Part shown: positions 8,299 through 17,203 of the stretch, piece after piece
How positions within the stretch are numbered: the first letter of the stretch is position 1
How the letters are laid out: each line of letters opens with the position of its first letter
From: Sinorhizobium fredii USDA 257
GTDB lineage: Bacteria; Pseudomonadota; Alphaproteobacteria; Rhizobiales; Rhizobiaceae
Length of the DNA stretch: 64,000 bases
Assembly (NCBI RefSeq): GCF_000265205.3
Contig: NC_018000.1
Location: forward strand, 4,526,001 to 4,590,000
Direction: 5' to 3'
Program-made: the position numbers and the translations under genes
The notes under the pieces: generated by a model
The model's database searches: none
Told to the model about the DNA's origin: nothing
What the model saw: the letters and a program-made list of their open reading frames with translations, nothing else

Positions 8299-9639
8299 AT
8301 GAAGACCGGCTTCCCGCGTAATTCAGTCATTTTCATCCTCGTAAGCGTGCTCCTTGCCGGCTGCGGCAGCGTCTCCGCGCAACGGACGGGCGCAATTGCC
8401 GGGACGGGCGGCTACGGCCCGAACCCCACGCTGCCGAAGCCGAGACCGACGCTGATCCCGACCATCAGGATTGCCGAGGCGAAGGGCTGGCCGGGAGGTG
8501 CGACGCCGAAGCCGGCGAAGGGGCTGAAGGTGAATGCCTTTGCATCCGGCCTCGACCACCCGCGCTGGCTGCATGTGTTGCCGAACGGCGACGTACTGGT
8601 CGCCGAAAGCAATGCCCCGGAAAAGAAGGATAGCGGCTTCAGCCTTCGCAAGCTGGTGATGGACGCCGCGATGAAGCGCGCCGGTGCCGCGACGAAGAGC
8701 GCCAATCGCATCACCCTGCTGCGCGACACGGATGGCGACGGCGTCGCCGACCTGCGCCGTACATTTCTCGCGGGACTGAATTCGCCCTTCGGCATGACGC
8801 TGTCGAACGGCAGACTTTACGTTGCCAACACCGATGCGCTGGTCGCCTTCCCCTATAGGAGCGGCCGGACCCGGATCACCGCAAGACCGGAGAAAGTCGT
8901 CGATCTGCCTGCGGGAGATCTGAACCACCATTGGACCAAGGACGTCATTGCCAGCGCCGACGGTCGCAAGCTCTACGTTACGGTGGGCTCCAACAGCAAT
9001 GTCGGGGAGAACGGCATGGCGGCGGAGAGAAACCGCGCAGCCGTGCTCGAGGTCGATCGGGCAAGCCGTCGCACCCGGGTCTTCGCCTCGGGGCTGCGCA
9101 ACCCGAACGGCCTTTCCTGGAACCCTGAAAGCGGCGAGCTCTGGGTGGCCGTCAACGAGCGGGACGAGATTGGTGACGATCTCGTCCCTGACTACATGAC
9201 CTCCGTCCGCGCCGGCGGTTTCTACGGCTGGCCCTACAGCTATTTCGGCCAGAACGTCGATGAACGTGTCAAGCCGCAGCGTCCCGACCTCGTCGCACGG
9301 GCGATCAAACCCGATTACGCGCTCGGTTCGCACACCGCCTCGCTGGGGCTGACATTCTCCAAGGGCGCCTCACTGGGCCCGGGCTATCGCAACGGCGCTT
9401 TCGTGGGCCAGCACGGCTCCTGGAACCGAAGCGTCTACAGCGGTTACAAGGTCGTCTTCGTCCCCTTCCGCAATGGCGAACCCAACGGGCCGCCAAGAGA
9501 CGTCCTCACCGGCTTTATCGGCCGTGACAACAAGGCCATGGGCCGGCCGGTCGGCGTAGCAATCGACAGGACGGGTGCCCTGCTCGTTGCCGACGACGTC
9601 GGCAACATCATCTGGCGGGTTAGCCGCCGCGGGAAATGA
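8299..9639 (+). CDS. Sorbosone-dehydrogenase-family (PQQ-type) lipoprotein
   Basis: This 446-residue protein starts with a lipoprotein signal ([13 protein letters not shown]; acylated Cys in LLAGC) and continues with a six-bladed beta-propeller of the glucose/sorbosone dehydrogenase type. Landmarks are [20 protein letters not shown], a calcium-like DTDGDGVAD loop, [52 protein letters not shown] and [13 protein letters not shown]. Family members oxidise sugars with PQQ, usually facing the periplasm. I chose the ATG at 8299 because CGGAGGG lies 6-12 bases upstream and the lipobox then sits at the correct distance. It stands alone as a transcription unit, and the substrate is unknown. Confidence 0.88.
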   Translation: MKTGFPRNSVIFILVSVLLAGCGSVSAQRTGAIAGTGGYGPNPTLPKPRPTLIPTIRIAEAKGWPGGATPKPAKGLKVNAFASGLDHPRWLHVLPNGDVLVAESNAPEKKDSGFSLRKLVMDAAMKRAGAATKSANRITLLRDTDGDGVADLRRTFLAGLNSPFGMTLSNGRLYVANTDALVAFPYRSGRTRITARPEKVVDLPAGDLNHHWTKDVIASADGRKLYVTVGSNSNVGENGMAAERNRAAVLEVDRASRRTRVFASGLRNPNGLSWNPESGELWVAVNERDEIGDDLVPDYMTSVRAGGFYGWPYSYFGQNVDERVKPQRPDLVARAIKPDYALGSHTASLGLTFSKGASLGPGYRNGAFVGQHGSWNRSVYSGYKVVFVPFRNGEPNGPPRDVLTGFIGRDNKAMGRPVGVAIDRTGALLVADDVGNIIWRVSRRGK

Positions 9640-9865
9640 CACCGAGCGGTCGGAGACTCGGTCACGTCTGAGGCTCGGCTGCCGCCCGCCATGCTTTTGA
9701 GGGTGCCGATACCACTTCACAGGCACTCGTGCGGTTGCTAGGCTCCGCCCGTGGATAAAGAACTAAAGCGGCGAATTCGCCGATATCCCGCGGCTCGGAA
9801 TCGATCGCACCCATGATTTGGATTCGTGAAAGCCCATCACCGCACCAGGTCCGGGAGATTGCCGC

Positions 9866-11638
9866 ATGAGGCGGCTGGCAGCCATCCTGGATGCAGATGT
9901 CGTCGGTTACAGCCGTTTGATGGGGCTCGACGAGGCTGGGACCTTCAAAGCGCTGAAGGCCTGTCGCAGCACGCTGATCCTCCCGACGATCGCCGCGCAT
10001 AGAGGTCGGATCGTTAAGCAGACGGGAGACGGATTGCTGGCGGAGTTCGCGAGCGTTGTGGACGCCGTCGGCTGCGCGATGGCGGTTCAGGAGATGATGC
10101 TGCAGTACAACCAAAAGGTCGACGTCCAGCGTTTGGAATTGCGTATCGGCATCCACCTTGGCGATATCATCGTCGAGGACGACGACATTCATGGCGACGG
10201 CGTCACCGTCGCAACGCGCCTCCAGGAAATTGCTTCGCCCGGAGGAATTTGCGTTTCACAGCAGGTCCATGATCAGGTCGCGTCCAAACTTGATTTCCCG
10301 GCCATCGACTTCGGCAAGCGGAAACTCAGCGACATGCACCGTCCCATTCGCATCTGGCGGTGGCAGCCGGGTGAAGCGCCTGAGCCCGCCCCAGCCGCAC
10401 CGCCACCGGATGAACGGCCGGTACCGGACAACAAGCGCCCCTCGATCGCCGTCCTGCCTTTCACCAACCTCTCGAGCGTCGGCGAGCAGGAGCATTTTTC
10501 GGATGGCTTTACGGAAGAACTGATCGCCACGCTGGCCCGCTGCCGCTGGCTGCGGGTCGTCGCCCGCAATTCGTCCTTTACCTACAAGGGCAAGTCCGTC
10601 GACGTCAGGAAGGTGGCCGAGGACCTCGGCGTCAAATACGTCATCGAGGGCAGCGTTCGCCGGTCCGGAGACCGCATCCGCATCACCGCCCAATTGCTGA
10701 GCGGCGAAAGCGGCATGCTGCTCTGGGCGGAGCGCTATGACCGGACGCTCGACGACATTTTCGTCCTCCAGGACGAGATTGCGGGCCAGATCACCGGCAC
10801 CGTCGAGCCGGAACTCGGGATGATCGAGTTCGCGGCGCTGCGCGGACATACCGCCGCCGACATGGATGCCTGGAACATCTACCTGAAGGGCCTCTGGCAC
10901 CTTTACAAGTTCAACCTCGACGACCTGAAGATTGCCAGGCAGCTCTTCGAGCGTGCCGTCGCCCTCGAGCCCAATTTCGCCCAGGCCAATGCGCGGCTCG
11001 CCTATGTCCATATCCAGCTTGGCTGGTATGGGCCGCTGGAGGAACGGGCCGAGCGGATCGGCGATGCCACCCGGCTCGCCGAGCGGGCAATCGCCCTCGA
11101 CAGCCGCGAGCCCGCAGCGCATCTGGCGCTCGGCCGGGCACTGGCGCTCGGCGGTGAGCCGGCGCGCGGCATCGACCATCTGCGCAACGCGCTCCGGCTC
11201 GACGCGAGCTTCGCCCAGGGCCATTTCGCCCTCGGCCAGGCGCTATGCTATGTCGAACATCCGGAGGAAGGCATCGCCGCGATCAACGAGGCATTCCGGT
11301 TGAGCCCGCGCGATCCGCATCTCTGGACCTTCCACAACATGCTGGCGATCGCCCATTACCAATCGGGCCGGCTGGCGGAAGCAGCCGCCGCCGCCCGCGC
11401 CTCACTGCGCCAGGAAAACGTCACCTTCTGGCCGGCCATGGTGCTGGCAGCCGCCCTCGGCGCCGAGGGAGCAAGCGTCGAAGCGCGTGAAGCGGTCGCC
11501 GCCCTTCTTTGCCGCCGTCCGGACATGACAATAGAAAAGGCGCGCGCCGAATTCTATTTCGGCAACGTGCCGGCCATGTCGGTGGACTTCATCGATCGTT
11601 TCGTAAACGATCTGCACCGCGCCGGTCTGCCGGAATGA
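9866..11638 (+). CDS. Class III adenylate/guanylate cyclase with TolB-like and TPR domains
   Basis: The 590-residue protein has three parts. Residues 1-175 are a class III nucleotide cyclase domain with metal-binding Asp11 (DVVGYSRLM) and Asp55 (TGDGLLAEF), and the GIHLGDIIVEDDDIHGDGV block. Residues 195-315 are a TolB-N/FlgO-like domain (SIAVLPFTNLSSVGEQEHFSDGF, VKYVIEGSVRRSGDRIRI). Residues 330-590 are tetratricopeptide repeats (ALEPNFAQANARLAYVHIQLG, ALDSREPAAHLALGRALALGG). This architecture is abundant in Sinorhizobium. It should make cAMP in response to a signal sensed by the C-terminal parts. The ATG at 9866 follows GGGAG. The cyclase domain starts almost at residue 1, which is normal for this family. 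Confidence 0.92.
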   Translation: MRRLAAILDADVVGYSRLMGLDEAGTFKALKACRSTLILPTIAAHRGRIVKQTGDGLLAEFASVVDAVGCAMAVQEMMLQYNQKVDVQRLELRIGIHLGDIIVEDDDIHGDGVTVATRLQEIASPGGICVSQQVHDQVASKLDFPAIDFGKRKLSDMHRPIRIWRWQPGEAPEPAPAAPPPDERPVPDNKRPSIAVLPFTNLSSVGEQEHFSDGFTEELIATLARCRWLRVVARNSSFTYKGKSVDVRKVAEDLGVKYVIEGSVRRSGDRIRITAQLLSGESGMLLWAERYDRTLDDIFVLQDEIAGQITGTVEPELGMIEFAALRGHTAADMDAWNIYLKGLWHLYKFNLDDLKIARQLFERAVALEPNFAQANARLAYVHIQLGWYGPLEERAERIGDATRLAERAIALDSREPAAHLALGRALALGGEPARGIDHLRNALRLDASFAQGHFALGQALCYVEHPEEGIAAINEAFRLSPRDPHLWTFHNMLAIAHYQSGRLAEAAAAARASLRQENVTFWPAMVLAAALGAEGASVEAREAVAALLCRRPDMTIEKARAEFYFGNVPAMSVDFIDRFVNDLHRAGLPE

Positions 11639-11673
11639 TCTTCAGCAAGACCCGTCATCCGGCCTGCCGGTCT

Positions 11674-11724
11674 CCTTCTCCCCGCCTGCGGGGAGAAGGC
11701 TAGTCCTCGGGTTAAACCCGAGGA
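11674..11724. repeat. Tandem palindromic pair between convergent genes
   Basis: Two hairpins lie side by side. CCTTCTCCCC/GGGGAGAAGG (11674-11699, loop GCCTGC) is perfect over 10 bp, and TCCTCGGGTT/AACCCGAGGA (11704-11724) is perfect over 10 bp with a one-base centre. They lie between convergent genes (stops at 11638 and 11770) and may serve both as a dispersed rhizobial palindromic repeat and as a bidirectional terminator. Confidence 0.75.
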
Positions 11725-11769
11725 GAGGGGCAAATCCACGCCGCTTCCAAACCGGCTCCTGGGATAGCG

Positions 11770-12810
11770 CTACTGCAGCGTGCGAGTCGGCGTGGTAGCT
11801 CCCGCCTGACCGTTCATCGCCTCGGGCGCCGCAGCCTCGGTGCCGCGGCCACTGTCAAGGCCGGTTGCAACGACCGAGACGCGGAACGTGCCGTCCAGGG
11901 TGCGGTCGAAGATCGCGCCGACGACGATGTCGGCCTCGTCGTAGACTTCCTCGCGGATACGGGTTGCCGCCTCGTCCACCTCGAAAAGCGTCATGTCCAT
12001 GCCGCCGGAGATCGAGACCAGCACGCCCCTGGCACCGCGCATCGAGACCTCGTCGAGCAGCGGGTTGGCGATCGCCGCCTCCGCCGCCATCATCGCCCGG
12101 CCCTCGCCGGCCGCCTCGCCGGTGCCCATCATGGCGCGGCCCATGCCCTTCATCACCGTCTTCACGTCGGCAAAGTCGAGGTTCATCAGGCCTTCCTTGA
12201 CGATGAGATCGGTGATGCAGCTGACGCCGGAATAGAGCACCCGGTCGGCGATCATGAAGGCATCGGCAAAGGTGGTCTTGGCATCGGCGATGCGGAAAAG
12301 GTTCTGGTTGGGGATGACGATCACCGTGTCGGCGCTTTCGCGCAGCCGCTCGATGCCCAACTCCGCCGTCTGCATGCGCCGCTTGCCCTCGAAGCTGAAG
12401 GGCTTGGTGACGACCGCGACCGTCAGGATGCCGGCCCGCCGCGCCGCCTCGGCGATGACCGGCGCTGCCCCGGTGCCGGTGCCGCCGCCCATGCCGGCGG
12501 TGACGAAGCACATATGCGTGCCGCCGAGATGATCCATGATTTCGTCGATCGATTCCTGTGCGGCCGCATTGCCGATATCCGGCAGCGAACCGGCGCCGAG
12601 ACCTTCGGTAATGGCCGCGCCGAGCTGGATCCGCCGCGCCGCCTTCGACATGGCCAGCGCCTGCGCATCCGTATTGGCGGCGATGAAGTCCACGCCCTGC
12701 AGGTCTTCGGTGATCATGTTGTTGATCGCATTGCCGCCGCCGCCACCGACGCCGATGACAGTGATTTTTGGGCGCATCTCGGTGATGATCGGCTTCTTGT
12801 ACTCTGTCAT
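11770..12810 (-). CDS. ftsZ2: Short FtsZ paralogue FtsZ2
   Basis: This tubulin-like GTPase has 346 residues. It carries the FtsZ nucleotide-binding loop ([13 protein letters not shown]), the tubulin signature [12 protein letters not shown] and the T7 catalytic loop region with [11 protein letters not shown]. The canonical rhizobial FtsZ1 is about 590 residues with a long C-terminal tail and a conserved FtsA/ZipA-binding peptide. Here the protein ends soon after the GTPase core, matching the FtsZ2 paralogue of Sinorhizobium, which is dispensable in that genus. The ATG at 12810 has AAGGAG eight bases upstream; the extra upstream reading is not coding. It stands alone, with no ftsQA neighbour. 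Confidence 0.93.
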   Translation of the reverse strand: MTEYKKPIITEMRPKITVIGVGGGGGNAINNMITEDLQGVDFIAANTDAQALAMSKAARRIQLGAAITEGLGAGSLPDIGNAAAQESIDEIMDHLGGTHMCFVTAGMGGGTGTGAAPVIAEAARRAGILTVAVVTKPFSFEGKRRMQTAELGIERLRESADTVIVIPNQNLFRIADAKTTFADAFMIADRVLYSGVSCITDLIVKEGLMNLDFADVKTVMKGMGRAMMGTGEAAGEGRAMMAAEAAIANPLLDEVSMRGARGVLVSISGGMDMTLFEVDEAATRIREEVYDEADIVVGAIFDRTLDGTFRVSVVATGLDSGRGTEAAAPEAMNGQAGATTPTRTLQ

Positions 12811-13134
12811 GGCTCTTCTCCTTGGGCAGTTTCCCGGCCGTCGAAAGCTGCCCGTGCCCCGGGAAACGCGATCGAATGCTGTGCGGCGCGAATCACGAGC
12901 CTCCATTCTAGGAATTCAAAAAGGCCAGGGAGAAGGCAAGAGGGGCAAAATCAAGGCAAGTCCACAGCTACCTGTGCCATGGGCGAATTGGTATGCGGAT
13001 TGATAGCAAGAGTTGCAGGCTCCGACGTCCGTCTCCGTCGCTGCGGCACGAATCCGAAAACCAATCCTGCGAGAAGGAACAGGAGGCTTCCCCGCACGTT
13101 CCAATACGTTCCCATCGAATGAGGAGTGGCTGCA
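12811..13134. other. Intergenic region upstream of ftsZ2
   Basis: These 324 bases separate the divergent ftsZ2 gene and a small basic-protein gene. Apart from the two ribosome-binding sites at the edges, I see no gene, repeat or clear operator. Confidence 0.4.
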
Positions 13135-13329
13135 ATGGGTGTCGAACAAGCCCCGACGGCAAAGGGCAAGAAATCCGCTGGCGGCTTGCACAAGAGTGCC
13201 GCGAAAGAAGAGAAGAAAGTGGAAGCGCAAAAGGGATCCGATCTCGCCAAAGGCGCCGATCGGTTCGAGGAGCGTTCCAAGAGCTCGGACGGCAGGAGCG
13301 CCGGCACGAAGCAGAAGCCGAAACGCTAA
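13135..13329 (+). CDS. Small lysine-rich hypothetical protein
   Basis: This 64-residue, highly charged product is rich in Lys, Ala, Ser and Gly (GKKSAGG, AAKEEKKVEAQ, KQKPKR) and is probably disordered. The ATG at 13135 is preceded by GAGGAG with eight bases spacing, better than the in-frame GTG at 13126. Codon bias in third positions is GC-rich, as in neighbouring genes. There is no hydrophobic segment and no domain I recognise. It could be nucleic-acid binding because of its charge, but this is speculation. Confidence 0.5.
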   Translation: MGVEQAPTAKGKKSAGGLHKSAAKEEKKVEAQKGSDLAKGADRFEERSKSSDGRSAGTKQKPKR

Positions 13330-13383
13330 GCGCTCGTTCCCGCCCTTCCAGTGAGACCGGCAACGCCCGTCGCCGCCGCTGCC

Positions 13384-15096
13384 TCAGTCCTTCTCGGACG
13401 CCGGCGCGGTGTAGCGGCGGCGGACGGCGTCGGCGAGCCTTTTCCGGCTCTCGGCGGGCGAAAGGGAGCGATCCTCTTCGATCCCTGCGGCCTCCTCAGC
13501 CAAGTCGGGATCGCCGATGCGCTCGCTGAACCATTTCGAATAGTCGCCGGCCCGCAGATGGTGCTCCCAGGTCTCGTCGTCGATCCCCTCGGCAATCTGC
13601 AGGAAGATGATCAGATTGTGGGCGCGCAGGTTCATCTTGTTCGCCGGGCCGCGGAAATAGAAGCTCGCGTCCTCGCCGAGATGACCTTCGGCATATTTCC
13701 GCGTATGGCGCTTTCGGACCTGCTTCGGCTTTTCCGCTCGGATGCGCTGAACCGGCGCGCCCGGCGCGCGCCGCCAGAAAAGCACCTCGTCGTCTTCGGG
13801 GAGTTGATCGAGGCCCAAAGGCGGCGCCTCGCCGACGGCGTCGCAAAAGGTCTCGATCACCTCGCGCGCCTTGGGACCGAGGGCGACCACCGCCGTCACC
13901 GACGCCAGCGCCCTTGGCGAGACCGCGTCCGGATGCACCGTGATCATGATCGTTCCCGAGATGTCGTCCGAAAGTGCCAGCGACGCACTGTCGCGGGACG
14001 CCGGCATGAGGTGATGGGCCTCGTCGACGATCAGCCAGTGGGGTCTGCCGGTCCGGGCGCGAAGCGCCGACAGGCCCGGCATCAGCTTGGCGAAGAAGGA
14101 CGGCCGCTCCTTGAGTTCGAAGCCAAGCGCACTGACCACGACGTTGTCGTCCGGATTGGCGAGGATTTCGAGCACCTGACTGTCCGTCGGCGTGGTCGAA
14201 CCGTTGCCCACGGTCACGGCGCCTTCGAGATCCTCGTAGTCGCCTTCCGGGTCGAAAACGCAGAACTGGAAGCGCCGCTCGCGCAAACGCTCCGAAAGAG
14301 CCGTTGCCAATGTCGATTTGCCGATGCCGGAGCTTCCGGCGATCAGCAAGACATCAGGCGGTCCGATCGCCACCGGCCCGTTCTGGTCCTCGCCGACCGG
14401 AACCTGGTGGCGCGCATTGGCACATGAGGCATAATCGCGCTCGATGATCTTGGCGATCAGTTCCTCGACGCCCTCGCCCCGCGCGCCATCCAGCACAAAA
14501 TCGGCAGTATCCTTGAGTGCCGGCAGGGCGTTCGCGACCGCCGCGCCGCAGCCGCACATTCTGAGCAGCGCGTGGTCGTTCTCCGCATCGCCAACGGCCA
14601 CGACATTAAGGAAGGAGAACTGCATCTCCTTCAGCGCCGCCTTCAGCCCCGTCGCCTTGTTGACGCCGGTTGGAAGTATCATCACCGCGCCCTTGTTGAA
14701 GATAATCTCAAGTTCGAGGCCGAGTTCATTGATCGCTTCCAGAGCTGCGGCCTGGTGCGGCTCCCAGGTGGCGACGATCGAGCGCCCGACCGATATGTTG
14801 TCGACCCCCTTCTGCCGCAGACGTTCGACGAATTCCGGTGGCGGCGCCGGTGCGACCGGCTTCTCCTCTTCGGTATCGGGCGAATAGAGCAAGGCGCCAT
14901 TCTCGACCACCACCTTGTCGAACAGATCCAGATGGGAGAAGACCCGCTTTAGGTCCGGGAGCTCGCGCCCGGTGACGAGCAGCAGCTTGCGGCCCGTTTC
15001 CTTCAATCTTTTCAGAGCTTCCAGCGTCTCCGGCCGAACCGCACCGTATTCGGCCAGAGTGCCATCGTAGTCCGTCGCAAGGGCCATGAAATACAT
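13384..15096 (-). CDS. HAD-family phosphatase fused to P-loop ATPase
   Basis: The 570-residue protein is a two-domain fusion. Residues 1-225 are a Cof-type (HAD-IIB) phosphatase with the nucleophile motif DYDGT (Asp9/Asp11), VTGRELPDL and the metal-binding GDAENDHALL near 169. Residues 245-460 form a P-loop ATPase with Walker A GSSGIGKST (254-262) and a Walker B-like WLIVDEAHHL near 355, reminiscent of HerA/DUF87-type ATPases. The C-terminal 110 residues are charged and helical (KMNLRAHNLIIFLQIAEGID). The pairing of a sugar-phosphate-like phosphatase with a HerA-like ATPase is unusual, although similar genes occur in rhizobia. The substrate is unknown. It appears to be monocistronic. Confidence 0.85.
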   Translation of the reverse strand: MYFMALATDYDGTLAEYGAVRPETLEALKRLKETGRKLLLVTGRELPDLKRVFSHLDLFDKVVVENGALLYSPDTEEEKPVAPAPPPEFVERLRQKGVDNISVGRSIVATWEPHQAAALEAINELGLELEIIFNKGAVMILPTGVNKATGLKAALKEMQFSFLNVVAVGDAENDHALLRMCGCGAAVANALPALKDTADFVLDGARGEGVEELIAKIIERDYASCANARHQVPVGEDQNGPVAIGPPDVLLIAGSSGIGKSTLATALSERLRERRFQFCVFDPEGDYEDLEGAVTVGNGSTTPTDSQVLEILANPDDNVVVSALGFELKERPSFFAKLMPGLSALRARTGRPHWLIVDEAHHLMPASRDSASLALSDDISGTIMITVHPDAVSPRALASVTAVVALGPKAREVIETFCDAVGEAPPLGLDQLPEDDEVLFWRRAPGAPVQRIRAEKPKQVRKRHTRKYAEGHLGEDASFYFRGPANKMNLRAHNLIIFLQIAEGIDDETWEHHLRAGDYSKWFSERIGDPDLAEEAAGIEEDRSLSPAESRKRLADAVRRRYTAPASEKD

Positions 15097-15277
15097 GCGC
15101 GCGCCGCCTCCGTTGCCGCCATCTTCCCCGGCATCGTCATTGCCGTGCTGACAGGGAACGTGCGAGCCTCATGCAGGTTCCCGCAGCGCGCGCGGCATCC
15201 GATCTGAACCATCTGTTCGGGGCGAACCGGCACCTTGTCAGTTTTACCCGGATGCGGTCCGACCTCCCGTTCCGCCC

Positions 15278-15886
15278 TCAGGCGTTCCAGCTCGGCCGGG
15301 TCCTCACACGCTCGTTCCAGCGCTGCACGTTCTGAAGCGAGTGCGGGATTTCCATGCCGAAGACCTCGCCCAACCAGCCGCACACGCCGGCGGTAATGTC
15401 GGCGATCGAGAAGCTGTCGCCGGCGAGGAATGGCCGCCCGTCGGCGAGCTCGCGGTCGAGCCAGGCCCACTTCTTCGGCACCGCCTGCCGCTCGGTCTCG
15501 GCGAAGGCCGGAAACTGCGTCAGGCGATCCTTGAAGAAGGCATCGGAGTGGACCGCGACATTGCCGATCGTGGCGAAGATTACCAGTTCCGCCCGTCTGT
15601 TCCACATCTCTACCTTGGCGCGGCTGACGGCGTCCGATCCGAAAAGCGGCGGCTCCGGGTGGGTCTCCTCGAAATAGCGGCAGATCGCGACGCTTTCGGT
15701 AATGACCGTGCCGTCGTCGAGCTCCAGCACCGGAATCTGGCCGAGCGAATTGAGTTTGAGGAATTCCGGCGCCCTGTGCTCGCCCTTGGCGAAGTCGACC
15801 TCCACCATCGGCACTTCGAGGTCCTTTTCTTTCAGGAAGATGCGCACCCGATAGGAGTTCGGTCCCATGCCCTGATAGAGCTTCAT
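15278..15886 (-). CDS. Glutathione S-transferase family protein
   Basis: The 202-residue product has the GST layout. An N-terminal thioredoxin-like domain contains NSYRVRIFLKEKDL and the conserved cis-Pro/gamma-glutamyl binding segment GQIPVLELDDGTVITESVAICRYFEE. A helical C-terminal domain includes FLAGDSFSIADITAGV, the usual N-capping box. The catalytic residue is probably a Ser or Asn in MGPNSYRV rather than Tyr. I chose the ATG at 15886 because GGGAGG lies seven bases upstream, and the longer reading adds a non-homologous tail. Specific substrate is unknown. Confidence 0.88.
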   Translation of the reverse strand: MKLYQGMGPNSYRVRIFLKEKDLEVPMVEVDFAKGEHRAPEFLKLNSLGQIPVLELDDGTVITESVAICRYFEETHPEPPLFGSDAVSRAKVEMWNRRAELVIFATIGNVAVHSDAFFKDRLTQFPAFAETERQAVPKKWAWLDRELADGRPFLAGDSFSIADITAGVCGWLGEVFGMEIPHSLQNVQRWNERVRTRPSWNA

Positions 15887-16026
15887 TGTCTCCTCCCTTG
15901 CTTCCCGCAGGCCTTTGCCTGCAAAAATCATGGCACAACTGATTGCAGATTACAACTGGTTTAATAGTTGATAAATTTGGTGCCGCCTGGCCGACCCCCG
16001 CGCCTGCGGAATTTCGTATAGTCCCC

Positions 16027-16127
16027 GTCATCCTCGGGCTTGACCCGAGGATCCATAATCAACCAATCGTCTCTGACGCGTTGTTGCACGGCTGCGCTTG
16101 GATCCTCGGGTCAAGCCCGAGGATGAC
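16027..16127. repeat. Long inverted repeat, 29-bp perfect arms
   Basis: The arms at 16027-16055 and 16099-16127 are perfect reverse complements over 29 bases and contain the palindromic core CCTCGGGCTTGACCCGAGG. The spacer is 43 bases. A diverged copy lies at 26689-26766. This looks like a dispersed alphaproteobacterial palindromic element, and the transcript could fold into a very stable structure. It lies in the gap between the GST and ABC operons. Confidence 0.85.
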
Positions 16128-16159
16128 CGAGGGAGAGTTGAACCGCGGCAACTCTATGG

Positions 16160-17203
16160 CTACAAACGCCAGCCGCCGCTCACGACGAGGGGCATCAGCT
16201 CGCCCTCTGCCATCGCCGCACTGCTATAGGCCTTCAGCCCCTGCCCGTCGGGCAGCGAGAGACTGAGCGCAAAGCGCTCCCCCTCGAACACGCATGAGAC
16301 GACCCGCATCGGAATGCCGTCGGTGCCGCGGTGGACGTGCTCCGGCCGCACCAGCACGTCGGCAACTGGCCCCTTGTCGCCGGACGTCGTGCCGCTTGCG
16401 ACACCAAACGCCGCCCGCAAGATCGGCCAGCCGAGCTGCCTTTCGCCGTTCTCCGGCAAGCTTAGCCGCAGAATGCTGCCGCGGCCGATCAGCCCGCCGA
16501 CCACCGGGCCCTGCGGCCGGGCATAGATCTCCGCCGGCGGAGCCACCTGCAGGAGCCGACCTTCCGACATCACCGCCACTTCGGTCGCCAGCGCCATCGC
16601 CTCCGCCTGGTCGTGGGTGACATAGACCATCGTCGCGCCGGAGCGCTCGTGAAAGGCGCGGAAGGTCTCCTCCATCGCCTTCCTCAGATGCTGGTCGAGA
16701 TTGGCGAGCGGCTCGTCGAGCAGCACCACGTCCGGCTGGGTGACGAGGCAGCGGGCGAGCGCCACCCGCTGGCGCTGGCCGCCGGAAAGTTCGGTCGGTC
16801 GCCGTTCGGCAAACTCGGTGAGTTTGACCAGCGACAGCGCCTCGCGGACAAGCTTGCGCCAGGTCGCACCAGATACGCCGCGCACCTTCAGGGGATAGCC
16901 GACATTCTCCGCGACGGTCATGTGCGGCCAGAGCGCATAGGACTGGAACACCATCGCCATGTTGCGCTTTTCCGGCGGCAGCGCGCGCTCGGCGTCCGAA
17001 AGCCGCCGTTCGCCATAGGAGATCGAGCCGTCCGTCGGCTGCTCGAAGCCGGCGATCATCCGCAGCACCGTCGTCTTGCCGCAGCCCGAGGGGCCGAGGA
17101 GCGCGAGGAAGGCCTGCCGGCGCAGCGTCAGCGAGACGTCCGCCACCGCCGGCCGGCCGCCTCCGAAATCCTTAGTGAGATGATTGAGGATCAGTTGCGC
17201 CAC
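16160..17203 (-). CDS. ABC transporter ATP-binding protein (iron/phosphonate type)
   Basis: The 347-residue ATPase has Walker A GPSGCGKTT, Q-loop FQSYALWPHM, signature LSGGQRQR, Walker B VVLLDEPLANLD and the H-loop VTHDQAEA. An OB-like regulatory domain follows from about residue 235. This is the FbpC/PotA-type architecture. I start it at the GTG at 17203, which overlaps the permease stop (17191-17193) by 13 bases and gives the usual length. Because the upstream permease is frameshifted, a single reading frame of more than 1000 codons runs through both genes; this should not be taken as a genuine permease-ATPase fusion. The gene itself looks intact. Confidence 0.88.
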   Translation of the reverse strand: MAQLILNHLTKDFGGGRPAVADVSLTLRRQAFLALLGPSGCGKTTVLRMIAGFEQPTDGSISYGERRLSDAERALPPEKRNMAMVFQSYALWPHMTVAENVGYPLKVRGVSGATWRKLVREALSLVKLTEFAERRPTELSGGQRQRVALARCLVTQPDVVLLDEPLANLDQHLRKAMEETFRAFHERSGATMVYVTHDQAEAMALATEVAVMSEGRLLQVAPPAEIYARPQGPVVGGLIGRGSILRLSLPENGERQLGWPILRAAFGVASGTTSGDKGPVADVLVRPEHVHRGTDGIPMRVVSCVFEGERFALSLSLPDGQGLKAYSSAAMAEGELMPLVVSGGWRL

